NCBI RefSeq assembly: GCF_019711495.1
Contig: NZ_JAIGNM010000003.1
Location: forward strand, 1 to 64,000
DNA from: Qipengyuania xiamenensis
GTDB lineage: Bacteria; Pseudomonadota; Alphaproteobacteria; Sphingomonadales; Sphingomonadaceae
Direction of reading: 5' to 3'
Length of the DNA: 64,000 nt
Positions within the stretch are counted from its first letter, which is position 1. Every line of letters starts with the position of its first letter. The position numbers and the translations under genes are program-made. The notes beneath the pieces were generated by a model. It worked only from the letters and a program-made list of their open reading frames with translations, did not search any database and had not been told where the DNA came from. Below, one piece after another: positions 43,703 through 52,433 of this stretch.

Positions 43703-44550
43703 GTCGCCTCGGGCGGCAGGCTCATCAGGATCGCATCGATATTCCCGCCGGTCTTGAGGCCGAACAGCGTGCCGCGATCGTAGACGAGGTTGAATTCGGC
43801 ATAGCGGCCGCGCCATTCGAGCTGCTGCGCCTTGTCTTCGGGCGTGAACTCGCTTTCCATCCGGCGGCGGACCAGCTTGGGGAAGATGTCGAGAAAGGCC
43901 TCGCCCACGTCCTTGGTGAAGGCGAGATTACGCTCGAAACCGGCTTCGTCTTCACACTCCAAATGGTCGTAGAAGATGCCGCCCACCCCGCGATGCACGC
44001 CGCGGTGGGGAATGTAGAAATAATCGTCCGCCCACTTCTTGAAGCGTTCGTAATAGGTCGGGTTGTGCGCGGCGCAGGCGGCGCGGAAGCGAGCGTGGAA
44101 GTCCTCGGTGTCTTCCTCGTAGGGAAGCGGAGGGTTCAGGTCCGCCCCGCCCCCGAACCACGCGGCCTGCGTGGTGAGGAAGCGCGTGTTCATGTGAACC
44201 GCGGGCACATGCGGGTTCGCCATATGCGCGACGAGGCTGATGCCGGTCGCGGTGAAACCGGGGTTTTCCGGAGAAGCGCCGTTGATCGAGGCCGCAAACT
44301 CGGGCGCGAAATTGCCGCGCACGGTCGAGACGTTCACGCCGACCTTCTCGAACACCTTGCCCTTCATCAATCCGCGCGTGCCGCCGCCAGGGTCGTGGTT
44401 GCCTTCTTCCTCGCGCTGCCAGCTGTCGTACTGGAACGCGGCGTCGCTGCCCGCCTCGCGCTCGATGCTCTCGAACTCCGCGCAGATACGGTCGCGCAGC
44501 GTTTCGAACCAGGTACGGGCAGTGTCGGTTTGGCTAGTCCAGTCGGTCAT
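43693..44550 (-). CDS. hemF: oxygen-dependent coproporphyrinogen III oxidase
   Basis: Heme biosynthesis enzyme of 285 residues converting coproporphyrinogen III to protoporphyrinogen IX with oxygen. Signature blocks include GGGTRGLMKGKVFEKVGVN, VHMNTRFL, WFGGGADLNP, YFYIPHRGVHRGVGGIF and EFNLVYDRGTLFGL. Length is normal and no signal is present. First gene of a hemF-Rieske pair; divergent from pdeM with about 45 bases between the starts. Confidence 0.95.
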   Translation of the reverse strand: MTDWTSQTDTARTWFETLRDRICAEFESIEREAGSDAAFQYDSWQREEEGNHDPGGGTRGLMKGKVFEKVGVNVSTVRGNFAPEFAASINGASPENPGFTATGISLVAHMANPHVPAVHMNTRFLTTQAAWFGGGADLNPPLPYEEDTEDFHARFRAACAAHNPTYYERFKKWADDYFYIPHRGVHRGVGGIFYDHLECEDEAGFERNLAFTKDVGEAFLDIFPKLVRRRMESEFTPEDKAQQLEWRGRYAEFNLVYDRGTLFGLKTGGNIDAILMSLPPEATWS

Positions 44551-44595
44551 GCATAGGCCCTTGCCATTGCTGCGCGCAGGCGGCAATAGCGAGCC

Positions 44596-45297
44596 ATGGT
44601 TCCCCTTTCGTTCGCTGGCGAGGAATGGCTCCTCACAGAAGGCCGTGCGCTTTACTGGCCCCGCGAGCGCGCGCTGCTGGTTGCCGACCTGCATCTTGAA
44701 AAGGGTAGCTTTTTCGCCGGCCACGGACAGATGATCCCGCCCTATGACAGCCGAGAGACGCTCGAACGTGTGGCGCTGGCCATCCGCGAGACGGGCGCGC
44801 GGCGCGTGATCACGCTGGGCGACAACTTCCACGATTCGGAAGGGTCCGCGCGGCTCGAACCGCACGCATGCGGCATGCTTGAGGCGCTGACCAAGGCGGT
44901 CGACTGGGTCTGGATAACCGGCAACCACGATCCCGACATGGAAGCGCGCTGCGGCGGCACGCTCGCCGAAGAGCTCGAGATCGGCGGCACGATCCTGCGC
45001 CACCGCGCGAAGAAGGGCGAGACACGTCCGGAACTCTCGGGCCACTACCACCCGCGCCTGCAGGTAAAGGTCCGCCAGCGCATGATCCGCCGGCCCTGCG
45101 CCGTTGTGAGCGCGAACGAGTGGGCCGATGGCAAGCCTTCGGGCCGGATGATCCTGCCCGCTTTTGGAGCCTATACCGGCGGGATGAACGCGGCAGACCC
45201 GGCGATCCTCAAGGCGTTGCAGCCTGCCGACCGCATCGATGCGGTGGTTCCGGCAAAGGGCAAACTCGCCCGCTTTCCCCTCTGGAAGGCCGCCTAG
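44596..45297 (+). CDS. pdeM: PdeM-type metallophosphoesterase
   Basis: Calcineurin-like phosphoesterase of 233 residues. Metal motifs in order: DLHLEKGS, GDNFHD, GNHD and GHYHP. The family is the ligase-associated DNA-damage-response endonuclease PdeM, often found with a DNA ligase and helicase, but those partners are not adjacent here. It begins MVPLSFAGEEW without a strong ribosome site. Confidence 0.85.
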   Translation: MVPLSFAGEEWLLTEGRALYWPRERALLVADLHLEKGSFFAGHGQMIPPYDSRETLERVALAIRETGARRVITLGDNFHDSEGSARLEPHACGMLEALTKAVDWVWITGNHDPDMEARCGGTLAEELEIGGTILRHRAKKGETRPELSGHYHPRLQVKVRQRMIRRPCAVVSANEWADGKPSGRMILPAFGAYTGGMNAADPAILKALQPADRIDAVVPAKGKLARFPLWKAA

Positions 45298-45373
45298 TTA
45301 TAGCCACTAGCGGTTTGCGGTGTTTCACCCTACATAGCCACCACACAAAACGGCAGAATCAGGAGATTGCCCC

Positions 45374-45916
45374 ATAGCCCGTCCACCCCGGCGCAGCATG
45401 CAAATGCCCGTGAAAAGCGGCCCGCGCTACGATAACATGATCAATGTCCCCAAGGTCCGCGTGATCGATCACGAAGGTGAGAACCTGGGGGTGATGTACA
45501 CCCGCGAAGCGACCGAGCAGGCCAATGAACTGGGCCTCAACCTCGTCGAAGTGAGCCCCAATGCGGACCCGCCGGTGTGCAAGTTCCTCGATGTGGGCAA
45601 ATATCGCTACGAGGCGCAGAAGAAGGCGAACCTCGCACGAAAGACGCAGAAGACCCAGGACATCAAAGAGGTCAAGATGCGCCCGAACATCGACACGCAC
45701 GACTATGAAGTGAAGATGCGCAATGTCGTGAAGTTCATCGAAAACGGCGACAAGGTGAAGTGCACGCTGCGCTTCCGCGGCCGCGAAATGGCGCACCAGC
45801 AGCTGGGTATGGACCTGCTCAACCGCGTGCGCGACGACGTGGAAGAGATCGCCAAGGTGGAAAGCTTCCCGCGCCTCGAAGGGCGCCAGATGCTGATGGT
45901 GCTGGCACCGAAGTAA
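45374..45916 (+). CDS. infC: translation initiation factor IF-3 with AUA start
   Basis: IF-3 of 180 residues: N-domain [20 protein letters not shown], helix linker rich in Lys ([15 protein letters not shown]) and C-domain [18 protein letters not shown]. The start is placed at ATA 45374 because AGGAG sits eight bases upstream and the reading ([15 protein letters not shown]) gives the usual length; ATG 45398 lacks a ribosome site. IF-3 discriminates against such codons, so a rare start gives feedback control, as known for AUU in E. coli. The usual rpmI-rplT partners do not follow. Confidence 0.9.
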   Translation: MARPPRRSMQMPVKSGPRYDNMINVPKVRVIDHEGENLGVMYTREATEQANELGLNLVEVSPNADPPVCKFLDVGKYRYEAQKKANLARKTQKTQDIKEVKMRPNIDTHDYEVKMRNVVKFIENGDKVKCTLRFRGREMAHQQLGMDLLNRVRDDVEEIAKVESFPRLEGRQMLMVLAPK

Positions 45917-45941
45917 GATACTGCCGCACAAGGCATTTTGG

Positions 45942-45974
45942 ACGGGGGCCGCTTCACATGTGCGCCCCCGTTTC
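45942..45974 (+). terminator. terminator after infC
   Basis: acgggggc (45942-45949) pairs with gcccccgt (45964-45971), followed by ttct. Stem of eight GC-rich pairs, loop of 14, located 25 bases after the infC stop. Confidence 0.7.
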
Positions 45975-46149
45975 TCGTTGATTGACGTATTTGCTCGACG
46001 AACGACGTGAGTTCGTCCGGCACTTCGACGAATTACAGGCGTTAATCGGCAGGCCACATTGGCGGGGTAATAGACCCGTAGTATAAGCTGCACATATTCT
46101 TCGACTATTTGCGACGCCCGAAGGCTTCGCTTCTACCAAGGGCTGACCA

Positions 46150-47304
46150 ATGAAACTTCGACCGTCTGCAATGACCGCCATGGCCGTCTTGATGGCCACC
46201 GCAGCACCAGCGATCGCACAGGTCGAACAAGCCTCCATTGCAGCGGGCATCGCAGCCGATGCCGATTTCGAGCGCTTCACCCCACGCCCGTCGGGTGCCT
46301 CCACCCAGCTCGACTACTCCTTCTATGACGAAGCGCTCGAATTCATGGTCCTGCGCATGGGCCAGTCGACGCGCGACGGCATGGGCCGTCCCGACCCGAA
46401 CCTCGGCACCCGCCGCGTGTTCGGCCACGACAGCCGCTACCGCCTCGAAGGCAACCGCGTGGTCTTTTCCTTCCTCGAAGACGAAGCCCTCGCCCCGCTG
46501 TTCGAATACCGCCAGGATCTCGAGCGGATCGCAGCCGAAATCGATATCGCCACCCTGCCGCGCAACGAGCAGCTTGCGTTCTGGATGAACCTGCACAACG
46601 TGGCCGTGATCGAGCAGATCGGCCGTAACTATCCCTCGGCTTCTCCCTCGCGCATGAAGCTTGGCCCTGACAAGACCTCGCTCGACACCACGCGTTTCAT
46701 CAACGTGGGCGGCGTCGCGATGAGCCCGCGCGATATCCGCACGCGGATCGTCTTCCCGAACTGGAACGATCCGGACGTGATCTACGGTTTCTTCCGCGGC
46801 GAAATCGGCGGCCCGTCGATCCAGCGTCGCGCCTTCACCGGCACGAATGTCGACGAACTGCTCGACGTGTCCGCGCGTGAATTCGTCAATTCGCTGCGCG
46901 GCGTCGAAGGCTATGGCAAGAACCTGCTCGTGTCCGCCATCTACGAAGAAGCTGCACCCTTCTACTTCCCGCAGATGGGCGCCGATCTCAAGGCACACCT
47001 GTCGACCCATGCGGAAGATGTCGTGAGCGGCCTCATCGCCGAAAAGCCCGAAGTGAAGGTCAACCAGTACATCGACACCGTGGCCGACCTTGCCGGGGGC
47101 GAGCGCGAGATGAACTTCTTCAACGTCGAAAGCGACGGCATGATGCAGTCGGCGCGGATTACCCCGTCGATCGCCCGCATGCTGCGCGAGCGTGCCGACA
47201 AGATGGAGAAGCTGCGTAAGGAAGGCCTGCTCCAGGGCCGCGTTATCATACTTCCGCCGGGCAGCGTTCCCGAAACGCCTCCCCCCGCCCCCGAGGTCGA
47301 ATAA
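46150..47304 (+). CDS. DUF547 family exported protein, first of a pair
   Basis: Protein of 384 residues with a signal peptide (AMTAMAVLMATAAPAIAQ). The core LPRNEQLAFWMNLHNVAVIEQ is the DUF547 signature, and YGFFRGEIGGPSIQRRAF is the second conserved block. DUF547 proteins have a papain-like relation in some analyses, but their activity is not established. The C-terminus is Pro-rich. Its paralogue follows 77 bases downstream with the same domain layout. Confidence 0.82.
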   Translation: MKLRPSAMTAMAVLMATAAPAIAQVEQASIAAGIAADADFERFTPRPSGASTQLDYSFYDEALEFMVLRMGQSTRDGMGRPDPNLGTRRVFGHDSRYRLEGNRVVFSFLEDEALAPLFEYRQDLERIAAEIDIATLPRNEQLAFWMNLHNVAVIEQIGRNYPSASPSRMKLGPDKTSLDTTRFINVGGVAMSPRDIRTRIVFPNWNDPDVIYGFFRGEIGGPSIQRRAFTGTNVDELLDVSAREFVNSLRGVEGYGKNLLVSAIYEEAAPFYFPQMGADLKAHLSTHAEDVVSGLIAEKPEVKVNQYIDTVADLAGGEREMNFFNVESDGMMQSARITPSIARMLRERADKMEKLRKEGLLQGRVIILPPGSVPETPPPAPEVE

Positions 47305-47381
47305 GCGCGAAAAAGCGCCTGAGCTTTGAGGCTTAGTCGAACGGTGATAATGTCTCCTCGTCAATAGCGAGGAGAGAGACC

Positions 47382-48575
47382 ATGCGTATCGGACTGGTTG
47401 CGGTGTTGCTTGCCGGTGTATCCATCCCGGCGGCAGCGGAGACTTCCATGGCGGTACCGGTCGGAGACCCCGTTCCGGCAGCTTCATCGAAAAGCGAGGG
47501 CGCCATATCCTCCCGCTTCGCGCCGCGCGGCGATACGTTGCAGACCCGGATCGACTACAAGGCCTGGGACGAGGCGCTCGCCTATTTCGTGTTTTACATG
47601 GGCCCGTCCGAACGCCGGATCATGCCCAAGGTCGCGCCGGAAACGGGGACCCGCATGGTCTTCGGCCACGATTCCGGTCTCCGTCTCGAAGGCAACAGGG
47701 TAGGCTTCTCATTTCTCGAAGATGCGCAGCGCGAGGCTCTGACCGCCTATCGCGAAGAGCTGGAGGCACTCGGCAGCCAGCTCGACATCGCCAGCCTGCC
47801 GCGCAACGAACAGCTCGCTTACTGGCTCAACCTCCACAATGTCGCGGTGATCGAACAGATTGCACTCGCCTATCCGGTGAGCCGGCCGTCCGAGCTACGC
47901 ATTGGAGCGGATCAGCTTCCGCTCGACGAGGCCAAGTTCCTCAATGTCGACGGTGTGGCGCTGAGCCTGAAGGATATCAGGACGCAGATCGTCTATCCCA
48001 ATTGGCGCGATCCGCGCGTCATCTACGGTTTCTTCCGCGGCGAGATCGGCGGCCCGACCATCCAGCGCAACGCCTTCAACGCCGAGAATGTGAACCTGCT
48101 GCTGCAAAGCTCGGCGACGGATTTCGTCAATTCCATGCGCGGCGTGGAGAAGCGGGGCAACACGCTCCATATCTCGCGCCTCTACGAGGAAGCGATGCCG
48201 TTCTTCTTCGGCGAAGAGGAAGCATTGCGCGCGCATCTGAAGAAGTTCGCTCGCGACGACCTGCGTGAGGACATCGCGAGGACGCAGCGTATCCGCACGT
48301 CGCTCTACGAATATGACGTTTCCGACCTCGCCCGCGGTGAACGCTCGCCCGAATACCACCCGAGGGGCCTGATTCTCGACCCGTACAATTACGGCACCGA
48401 CACGATGGATGCGCCGCTGAAGCCGATTGGCGTCGCTTCGCACATCGCGCGCGTGGTCGAGGAGAAGATCGAGAAGATGGAGCGCATGCGCCAGAACGGC
48501 GAATTGCGCGGCAGGGTCATCGTTATCGATCCGAGCAATCCCGAAGCGACCGAACTGGGCCGCGAGGTCGACTGA
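47382..48575 (+). CDS. DUF547 family exported protein, second of a pair
   Basis: Protein of 397 residues, paralogue of the preceding gene across its whole length (LPRNEQLAYWLNLHNVAVIEQ; YGFFRGEIGGPTIQRNAF). Signal peptide LVAVLLAGVSIPAAAE. GAGGAGAGAG precedes the ATG. The two copies have diverged clearly at the termini, so the duplication is old. Function unknown. Confidence 0.82.
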   Translation: MRIGLVAVLLAGVSIPAAAETSMAVPVGDPVPAASSKSEGAISSRFAPRGDTLQTRIDYKAWDEALAYFVFYMGPSERRIMPKVAPETGTRMVFGHDSGLRLEGNRVGFSFLEDAQREALTAYREELEALGSQLDIASLPRNEQLAYWLNLHNVAVIEQIALAYPVSRPSELRIGADQLPLDEAKFLNVDGVALSLKDIRTQIVYPNWRDPRVIYGFFRGEIGGPTIQRNAFNAENVNLLLQSSATDFVNSMRGVEKRGNTLHISRLYEEAMPFFFGEEEALRAHLKKFARDDLREDIARTQRIRTSLYEYDVSDLARGERSPEYHPRGLILDPYNYGTDTMDAPLKPIGVASHIARVVEEKIEKMERMRQNGELRGRVIVIDPSNPEATELGREVD

Positions 48576-48661
48576 CGCTTCCCCGATTAGTGCTGCCGGC
48601 ACGATTGGCCTGAGGCCCGCGACTTGCTAGCGCTTGGCGGCGAGAGCGGGAGGGGTTTTCG

Positions 48662-50071
48662 GTGACAGCAAAACGTATCGGGTTTCTGGCAGGCGTCGTC
48701 GCGCTGGCCCTCGCCATCTTCGCGCCGCTTCCCGCCGGGATGAGCCGCGAGGCGCTGATCGTTGCGGGTCTGGTCGTCTTGATGGCGGCCTGGTGGATGA
48801 CCGAAGCGCTGCCGCTTACTGCCACCGCGCTGATGCCGTTCCTCGTGCTGCCCTTTGCCGGCGTGATGAATGCGCGCGACACGGCAGCAGCCTATTATTC
48901 GCCGATCCTTTTCCTGCTGCTGGGGGGCGCCTTCATTGCGCTCGCCATCGAGCGCACGGGGCTTCACAAGCGGCTCGCGCTGGCGATCCTCAATGCCCTG
49001 CACGGACGCGGCGGGCAGACCGGATTGCTGCTTGCCTTCATGATCGCCGCCGCGATCCTCTCGATGCTGATTTCGAACACTTCGACTGCGCTGATCATGA
49101 TGCCGATGGCCATGGCCGTGCTGGCAGGTGCAGGCCTTGCCGCCGAGGAGCGCGAGGGCCTAGCGGGCGCTCTGCCGATGGGCATCGCCTTTGCCGCCAG
49201 TATCGGCGGCCTCGGGACGTTGGTGGGATCGCCGACCAATGCCATCGCGGTCGGCCTGCTCGACACAATGATCGGCGCGCAGATCAGCTTTGCTCAGTGG
49301 ACGCTATACGGCCTGCCCATCGTCTTCCTCGGCGTGCCGCTCGCCGCCTTCCTCATTTCGAAGGTCCAGCATGTTTCCGCCCATCCCTTCGATGTCGAGG
49401 CCGCGCGCGAGGCGATCGTCGACGACACGCCGATGGGTGCGCCTGAACGCCGGTTGATGGTGGTCGTGGCGATCACCTTCCTTGCATGGATGACGCGCCT
49501 GCTGGTCGCACCCTATCTTCCCGAAGGCTCGTGGACCGACGGGACCATCGCGATCATCGCCAGCCTCGCGCTGTTCCTGATCCCCGACGGGACGGGCCGC
49601 TCGCTGCTGGTCTGGAAAGAGGCCGACCGCGCTCCGTGGGGCGTCATCATGATGTTCGGCGGCGGCCTTGCGCTGGCTGCCGGAATGGGCGCGAGCGGGC
49701 TTGCCGAATGGCTCGGCAATGCACTTTTGCCGCTGGAGGCATGGCCGCTCTTCTTCGTGGCGATCGCGGTGGTAGCGATGGTGGTGCTCATCACCGAATT
49801 CGCCAGCAACGTCGCCACTGCCAGCGCGATCATCCCGGTGGTTGCTGCACTGGTGGTCGCCTTGGGCGTCGATCCGGTGTTGCTCGCCATGCCGGCCGCG
49901 CTCGCCGCGAGCTGGGGCTTCATGCTGCCTGCAGGCACCGGTCCCAACGCCATTGCGTGGTCGACCGGCCGCATCCGGATCGAGCGCATGGTGAAGGCCG
50001 GCATCCTGCTCGACCTCGTCGGTATTTTCATGATCGTCGCAGTCGTGTGGGGAATGGCGGCGCTGGTCTGA
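48662..50071 (+). CDS. DASS/SLC13 family transporter
   Basis: Inner-membrane carrier of 469 residues with about 11 helices. The two repeats each carry the family substrate motif: SNTSTALIMMP and, near the C-terminus, GTGPNAIAWSTG. These sodium-coupled carriers move dicarboxylates, citrate, sulfate or similar anions; the substrate cannot be read from the sequence. GTG start with GGGAGG eight bases upstream. Confidence 0.88.
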   Translation: MTAKRIGFLAGVVALALAIFAPLPAGMSREALIVAGLVVLMAAWWMTEALPLTATALMPFLVLPFAGVMNARDTAAAYYSPILFLLLGGAFIALAIERTGLHKRLALAILNALHGRGGQTGLLLAFMIAAAILSMLISNTSTALIMMPMAMAVLAGAGLAAEEREGLAGALPMGIAFAASIGGLGTLVGSPTNAIAVGLLDTMIGAQISFAQWTLYGLPIVFLGVPLAAFLISKVQHVSAHPFDVEAAREAIVDDTPMGAPERRLMVVVAITFLAWMTRLLVAPYLPEGSWTDGTIAIIASLALFLIPDGTGRSLLVWKEADRAPWGVIMMFGGGLALAAGMGASGLAEWLGNALLPLEAWPLFFVAIAVVAMVVLITEFASNVATASAIIPVVAALVVALGVDPVLLAMPAALAASWGFMLPAGTGPNAIAWSTGRIRIERMVKAGILLDLVGIFMIVAVVWGMAALV

Positions 50072-50104
50072 ACGCGCGGTTGAATCCAACTCGCTTCCAA
50101 CATA

Positions 50105-50216
50105 ACAGACGTGCCACATCCAGCCGGTGGAGAGGCGTTCCTGCGGAGGTTAGGAACGGGTGCCAGCGGACAGGCAACAACGGCCCCGGCCTTCCTCGGG
50201 GCGATAAGCAGGAAGG
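50105..50216 (+). promoter_or_regulatory. structured leader upstream of a Cys/Met-metabolism PLP enzyme
   Basis: The 5' region folds into consecutive hairpins: ccac/gtgg near 50115-50132, cgttcct/aggaacg (50138-50160, seven pairs) and gccccg/cggggc (50183-50202) just before the ribosome site. The stretch gggtgccagcggacaggcaac has some likeness to SAM-IV-type aptamers. A metabolite-sensing RNA for methionine or SAM would suit the gene, but no riboswitch class is matched with certainty. Confidence 0.4.
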
Positions 50217-50228
50217 ATGCTCTTCACG

Positions 50229-51542
50229 ATGAGCGACAAGGAAATCGACCCCACCAGCCCCCGCATGGCTCCCAAGCGCGAGATCCCGAAGATCAAGGGA
50301 CGCGAACTCAAGCCCAGCACGCTGATGATGGGTCACGGCTTCGATCCCGTGCTTTCGGAAGGCAGCCTGAAGGCTCCGATCTTCCTCACCTCCACCTTCG
50401 CCTTCCCCAGCGCCGCCGACGGCAAGCGCCACTTCGAAGGCATCACCGGCAAGCGTCCGGGCGGTGCGGACGGCCTCGTCTATTCGCGCTTCAATGCGCC
50501 GAACCAGGAGATCCTCGAAGATCGCCTTGCCGTGTGGGACGGCGCGGAAGAGGCGCTCTCCTTCTCCAGCGGCATGACCGCGATTGCCGTGCTGCTGCTG
50601 GCGGCCTGCAAGGCGGGCGACGTCATCGTCCACTCGGGCCCGCTCTATGCGGCTTCCGAAGGCTTCATCGCCAAGACCATGGCGAAATACGGCGTCAGCT
50701 TCATCGACTTCCCCGCCGGCGCCACGCGCGAACAGCTCGACGAAGTGATGGTGAAGGCCAAGGCGCTGGCCGAGGAAAAGGGCGGCGAAGTGCCGATGAT
50801 CTACCTCGAAAGCCCGGGCAACCCGACCAATGCGCTGGTCGATATCGAGGCGGTCAAGGCGGCCCGCGACGCGCATTTCGACCCCGACAAGTGCTCGATC
50901 GCGATCGACAATACCTTCCTCGGCCCCCTCTGGCAGCGCCCGCTCGACCATGGCGCGGACCTCGTCGTCTACTCGCTGACCAAATATGTCGGCGGCCACT
51001 CCGACCTCGTGGCGGGCAGCGTCTCCGGCAAGAAGCGCTTCATCGACGCCATCCGCATGCTGCGCAACACCATGGGCGGCATCTGCGATCCGAACACCGC
51101 ATGGATGCTCTGCCGCAGCCTCGAAACCGTCGAACTGCGCATGCAGCGCGCGGGCGAGAACGCGGAGAAGGTCTGCGAATACCTCGCCCAGCATCCCAAG
51201 GTCGAAGGCCTCGGCTATCTCGGCATGATCAAGGACGCGCGCCAGCAGGACATCTATGACCGTCACTGCAAGGGTGCAGGCAGCACCTTCTCGCTGCTGC
51301 TCAAGGGAGGCGAGGCCGAATGCTTCCGCTTCCTCGACGCGCTCAAGATCGCCAAACTTGCCGTCAGCCTCGGCGGAACCGAAACGCTGGCGAGCCACCC
51401 GGCATCGATGACCCACCTTTCGGTCGCCGAAGGCCGCCGCGCGGAACTGGGCATTTCGGACAACCTCGTGCGCATCTCGATCGGCATCGAGGACCCGGAC
51501 GACCTCATCGCCGACTTCGAACAGGCGCTGGAGGCAGTCTGA
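50229..51542 (+). CDS. Cys/Met metabolism PLP-dependent enzyme
   Basis: Fold-type I PLP enzyme of 437 residues of the cystathionine gamma-synthase/methionine gamma-lyase family. Conserved points: substrate-loop YSRFNAPNQEILE, cofactor stacking region SFSSGMTAI, IYLESPGNPTN, AIDNTF and the Schiff-base Lys in YSLTKYVGGHSDLVAG near residue 253, with SLGGTETLASHPASMTH near the end. Exact reaction (lyase or synthase) is not decided. Start at ATG 50229 with GGAAGG upstream; ATG 50217 is possible. A structured leader precedes it. Confidence 0.9.
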   Translation: MSDKEIDPTSPRMAPKREIPKIKGRELKPSTLMMGHGFDPVLSEGSLKAPIFLTSTFAFPSAADGKRHFEGITGKRPGGADGLVYSRFNAPNQEILEDRLAVWDGAEEALSFSSGMTAIAVLLLAACKAGDVIVHSGPLYAASEGFIAKTMAKYGVSFIDFPAGATREQLDEVMVKAKALAEEKGGEVPMIYLESPGNPTNALVDIEAVKAARDAHFDPDKCSIAIDNTFLGPLWQRPLDHGADLVVYSLTKYVGGHSDLVAGSVSGKKRFIDAIRMLRNTMGGICDPNTAWMLCRSLETVELRMQRAGENAEKVCEYLAQHPKVEGLGYLGMIKDARQQDIYDRHCKGAGSTFSLLLKGGEAECFRFLDALKIAKLAVSLGGTETLASHPASMTHLSVAEGRRAELGISDNLVRISIGIEDPDDLIADFEQALEAV

Positions 51543-52423
51543 GCAAGATAGGCTTCCTTGCCTGCGCAGACACCCTGCCGGGGGACGGTCCCCGGCGGGG
51601 CGATGCGTTCGAGCATGATATCGAGGTTGGCGCGCTGCGTCCGGCCTTCGAAGAGGCCGGTCTCGAGCTGGTCGAGATCGACTGGCGCGCGCCGATCGAA
51701 GACTTCGAGGGGCTGTCGCTGGTTCTGCTCGGCACCGCTTGGGATTACCAAGACCATCCGCGCGAGTTCGTGAGCAAGCTCGAGGCGCTGGAGGAGCGCG
51801 GAATCTTGGCCTGCAACCCGCCGACGGTCGTGCGGTGGAATGCAGAAAAGCGATACCTGCGCGAGCTGGAACGGCGCGGCGCCGCCATCGTGCCGACGCT
51901 TTGGCTCGACGATGCCGGCCATGGTGACGTGGCGGCGGCCATGGAGCAATTCGGTACCGACAGGGTGGTGGTGAAGCGTCAGGTCGGCGCAGGCGGCCTC
52001 GGACAGCACAGCTTCTCACGAGACGATATGCCTGCGCAGGACTGGCGCATGGGCCGCCCCTGCATGGTGCAGCCCTTCCTCCCCAGCGTGGTCGAGGAAG
52101 GCGAATACACCTTCCTCTTCATCGACGGGGAATTCAGCCACGGCGTCCTCAAACGCGCCGCGCAAGGCGAGTACCGCATCCAGTCGCTCTACGGCGGATA
52201 CGAAACCGATTTCACGCCCTCGCAAGCGGACCTTGCCGGTGCAGAGGCAATCGTGGCTGCCCTGCCCTTCGACGATCTGCTCTACTGCCGCATCGACATG
52301 GCGCGGCTGCCTTCGGGCAAACTCGCCGTAATGGAAGCAGAGGCGATCGAGCCCTATCTCTATCCGGAACAGGGCCCCGGCCTGGGTGCACGGCTGGCAA
52401 AGGCTATCCTCGCCCGACTGTGA
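51539..52423 (+). CDS. ATP-grasp family ligase with CTG start
   Basis: Protein of 294 residues with the ATP-grasp layout of RimK/glutathione-synthase-like ligases: IGFLACADTLPG at the start, VVVKRQVGAGG as the nucleotide-binding loop, a central MVQPFLP strand and LYCRIDMARL...VMEAEAIEP with the metal-binding Glu. Amine and acid substrates are unknown. No ATG, GTG or TTG fits before the conserved region; CTG at 51539 overlaps the previous stop as CTGA, with GGAGG four bases upstream, so this rare start is proposed. Confidence 0.75.
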   Translation: MSKIGFLACADTLPGDGPRRGDAFEHDIEVGALRPAFEEAGLELVEIDWRAPIEDFEGLSLVLLGTAWDYQDHPREFVSKLEALEERGILACNPPTVVRWNAEKRYLRELERRGAAIVPTLWLDDAGHGDVAAAMEQFGTDRVVVKRQVGAGGLGQHSFSRDDMPAQDWRMGRPCMVQPFLPSVVEEGEYTFLFIDGEFSHGVLKRAAQGEYRIQSLYGGYETDFTPSQADLAGAEAIVAALPFDDLLYCRIDMARLPSGKLAVMEAEAIEPYLYPEQGPGLGARLAKAILARL

Positions 52424-52433
52424 GGAGACGGAA

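Noticed and set aside
50028-52019. 663-codon minus-strand frame opposite the PLP and ATP-grasp genes
   Set aside because: Shadow of two well-supported plus-strand genes; its translation is compositionally biased and shows no motif.
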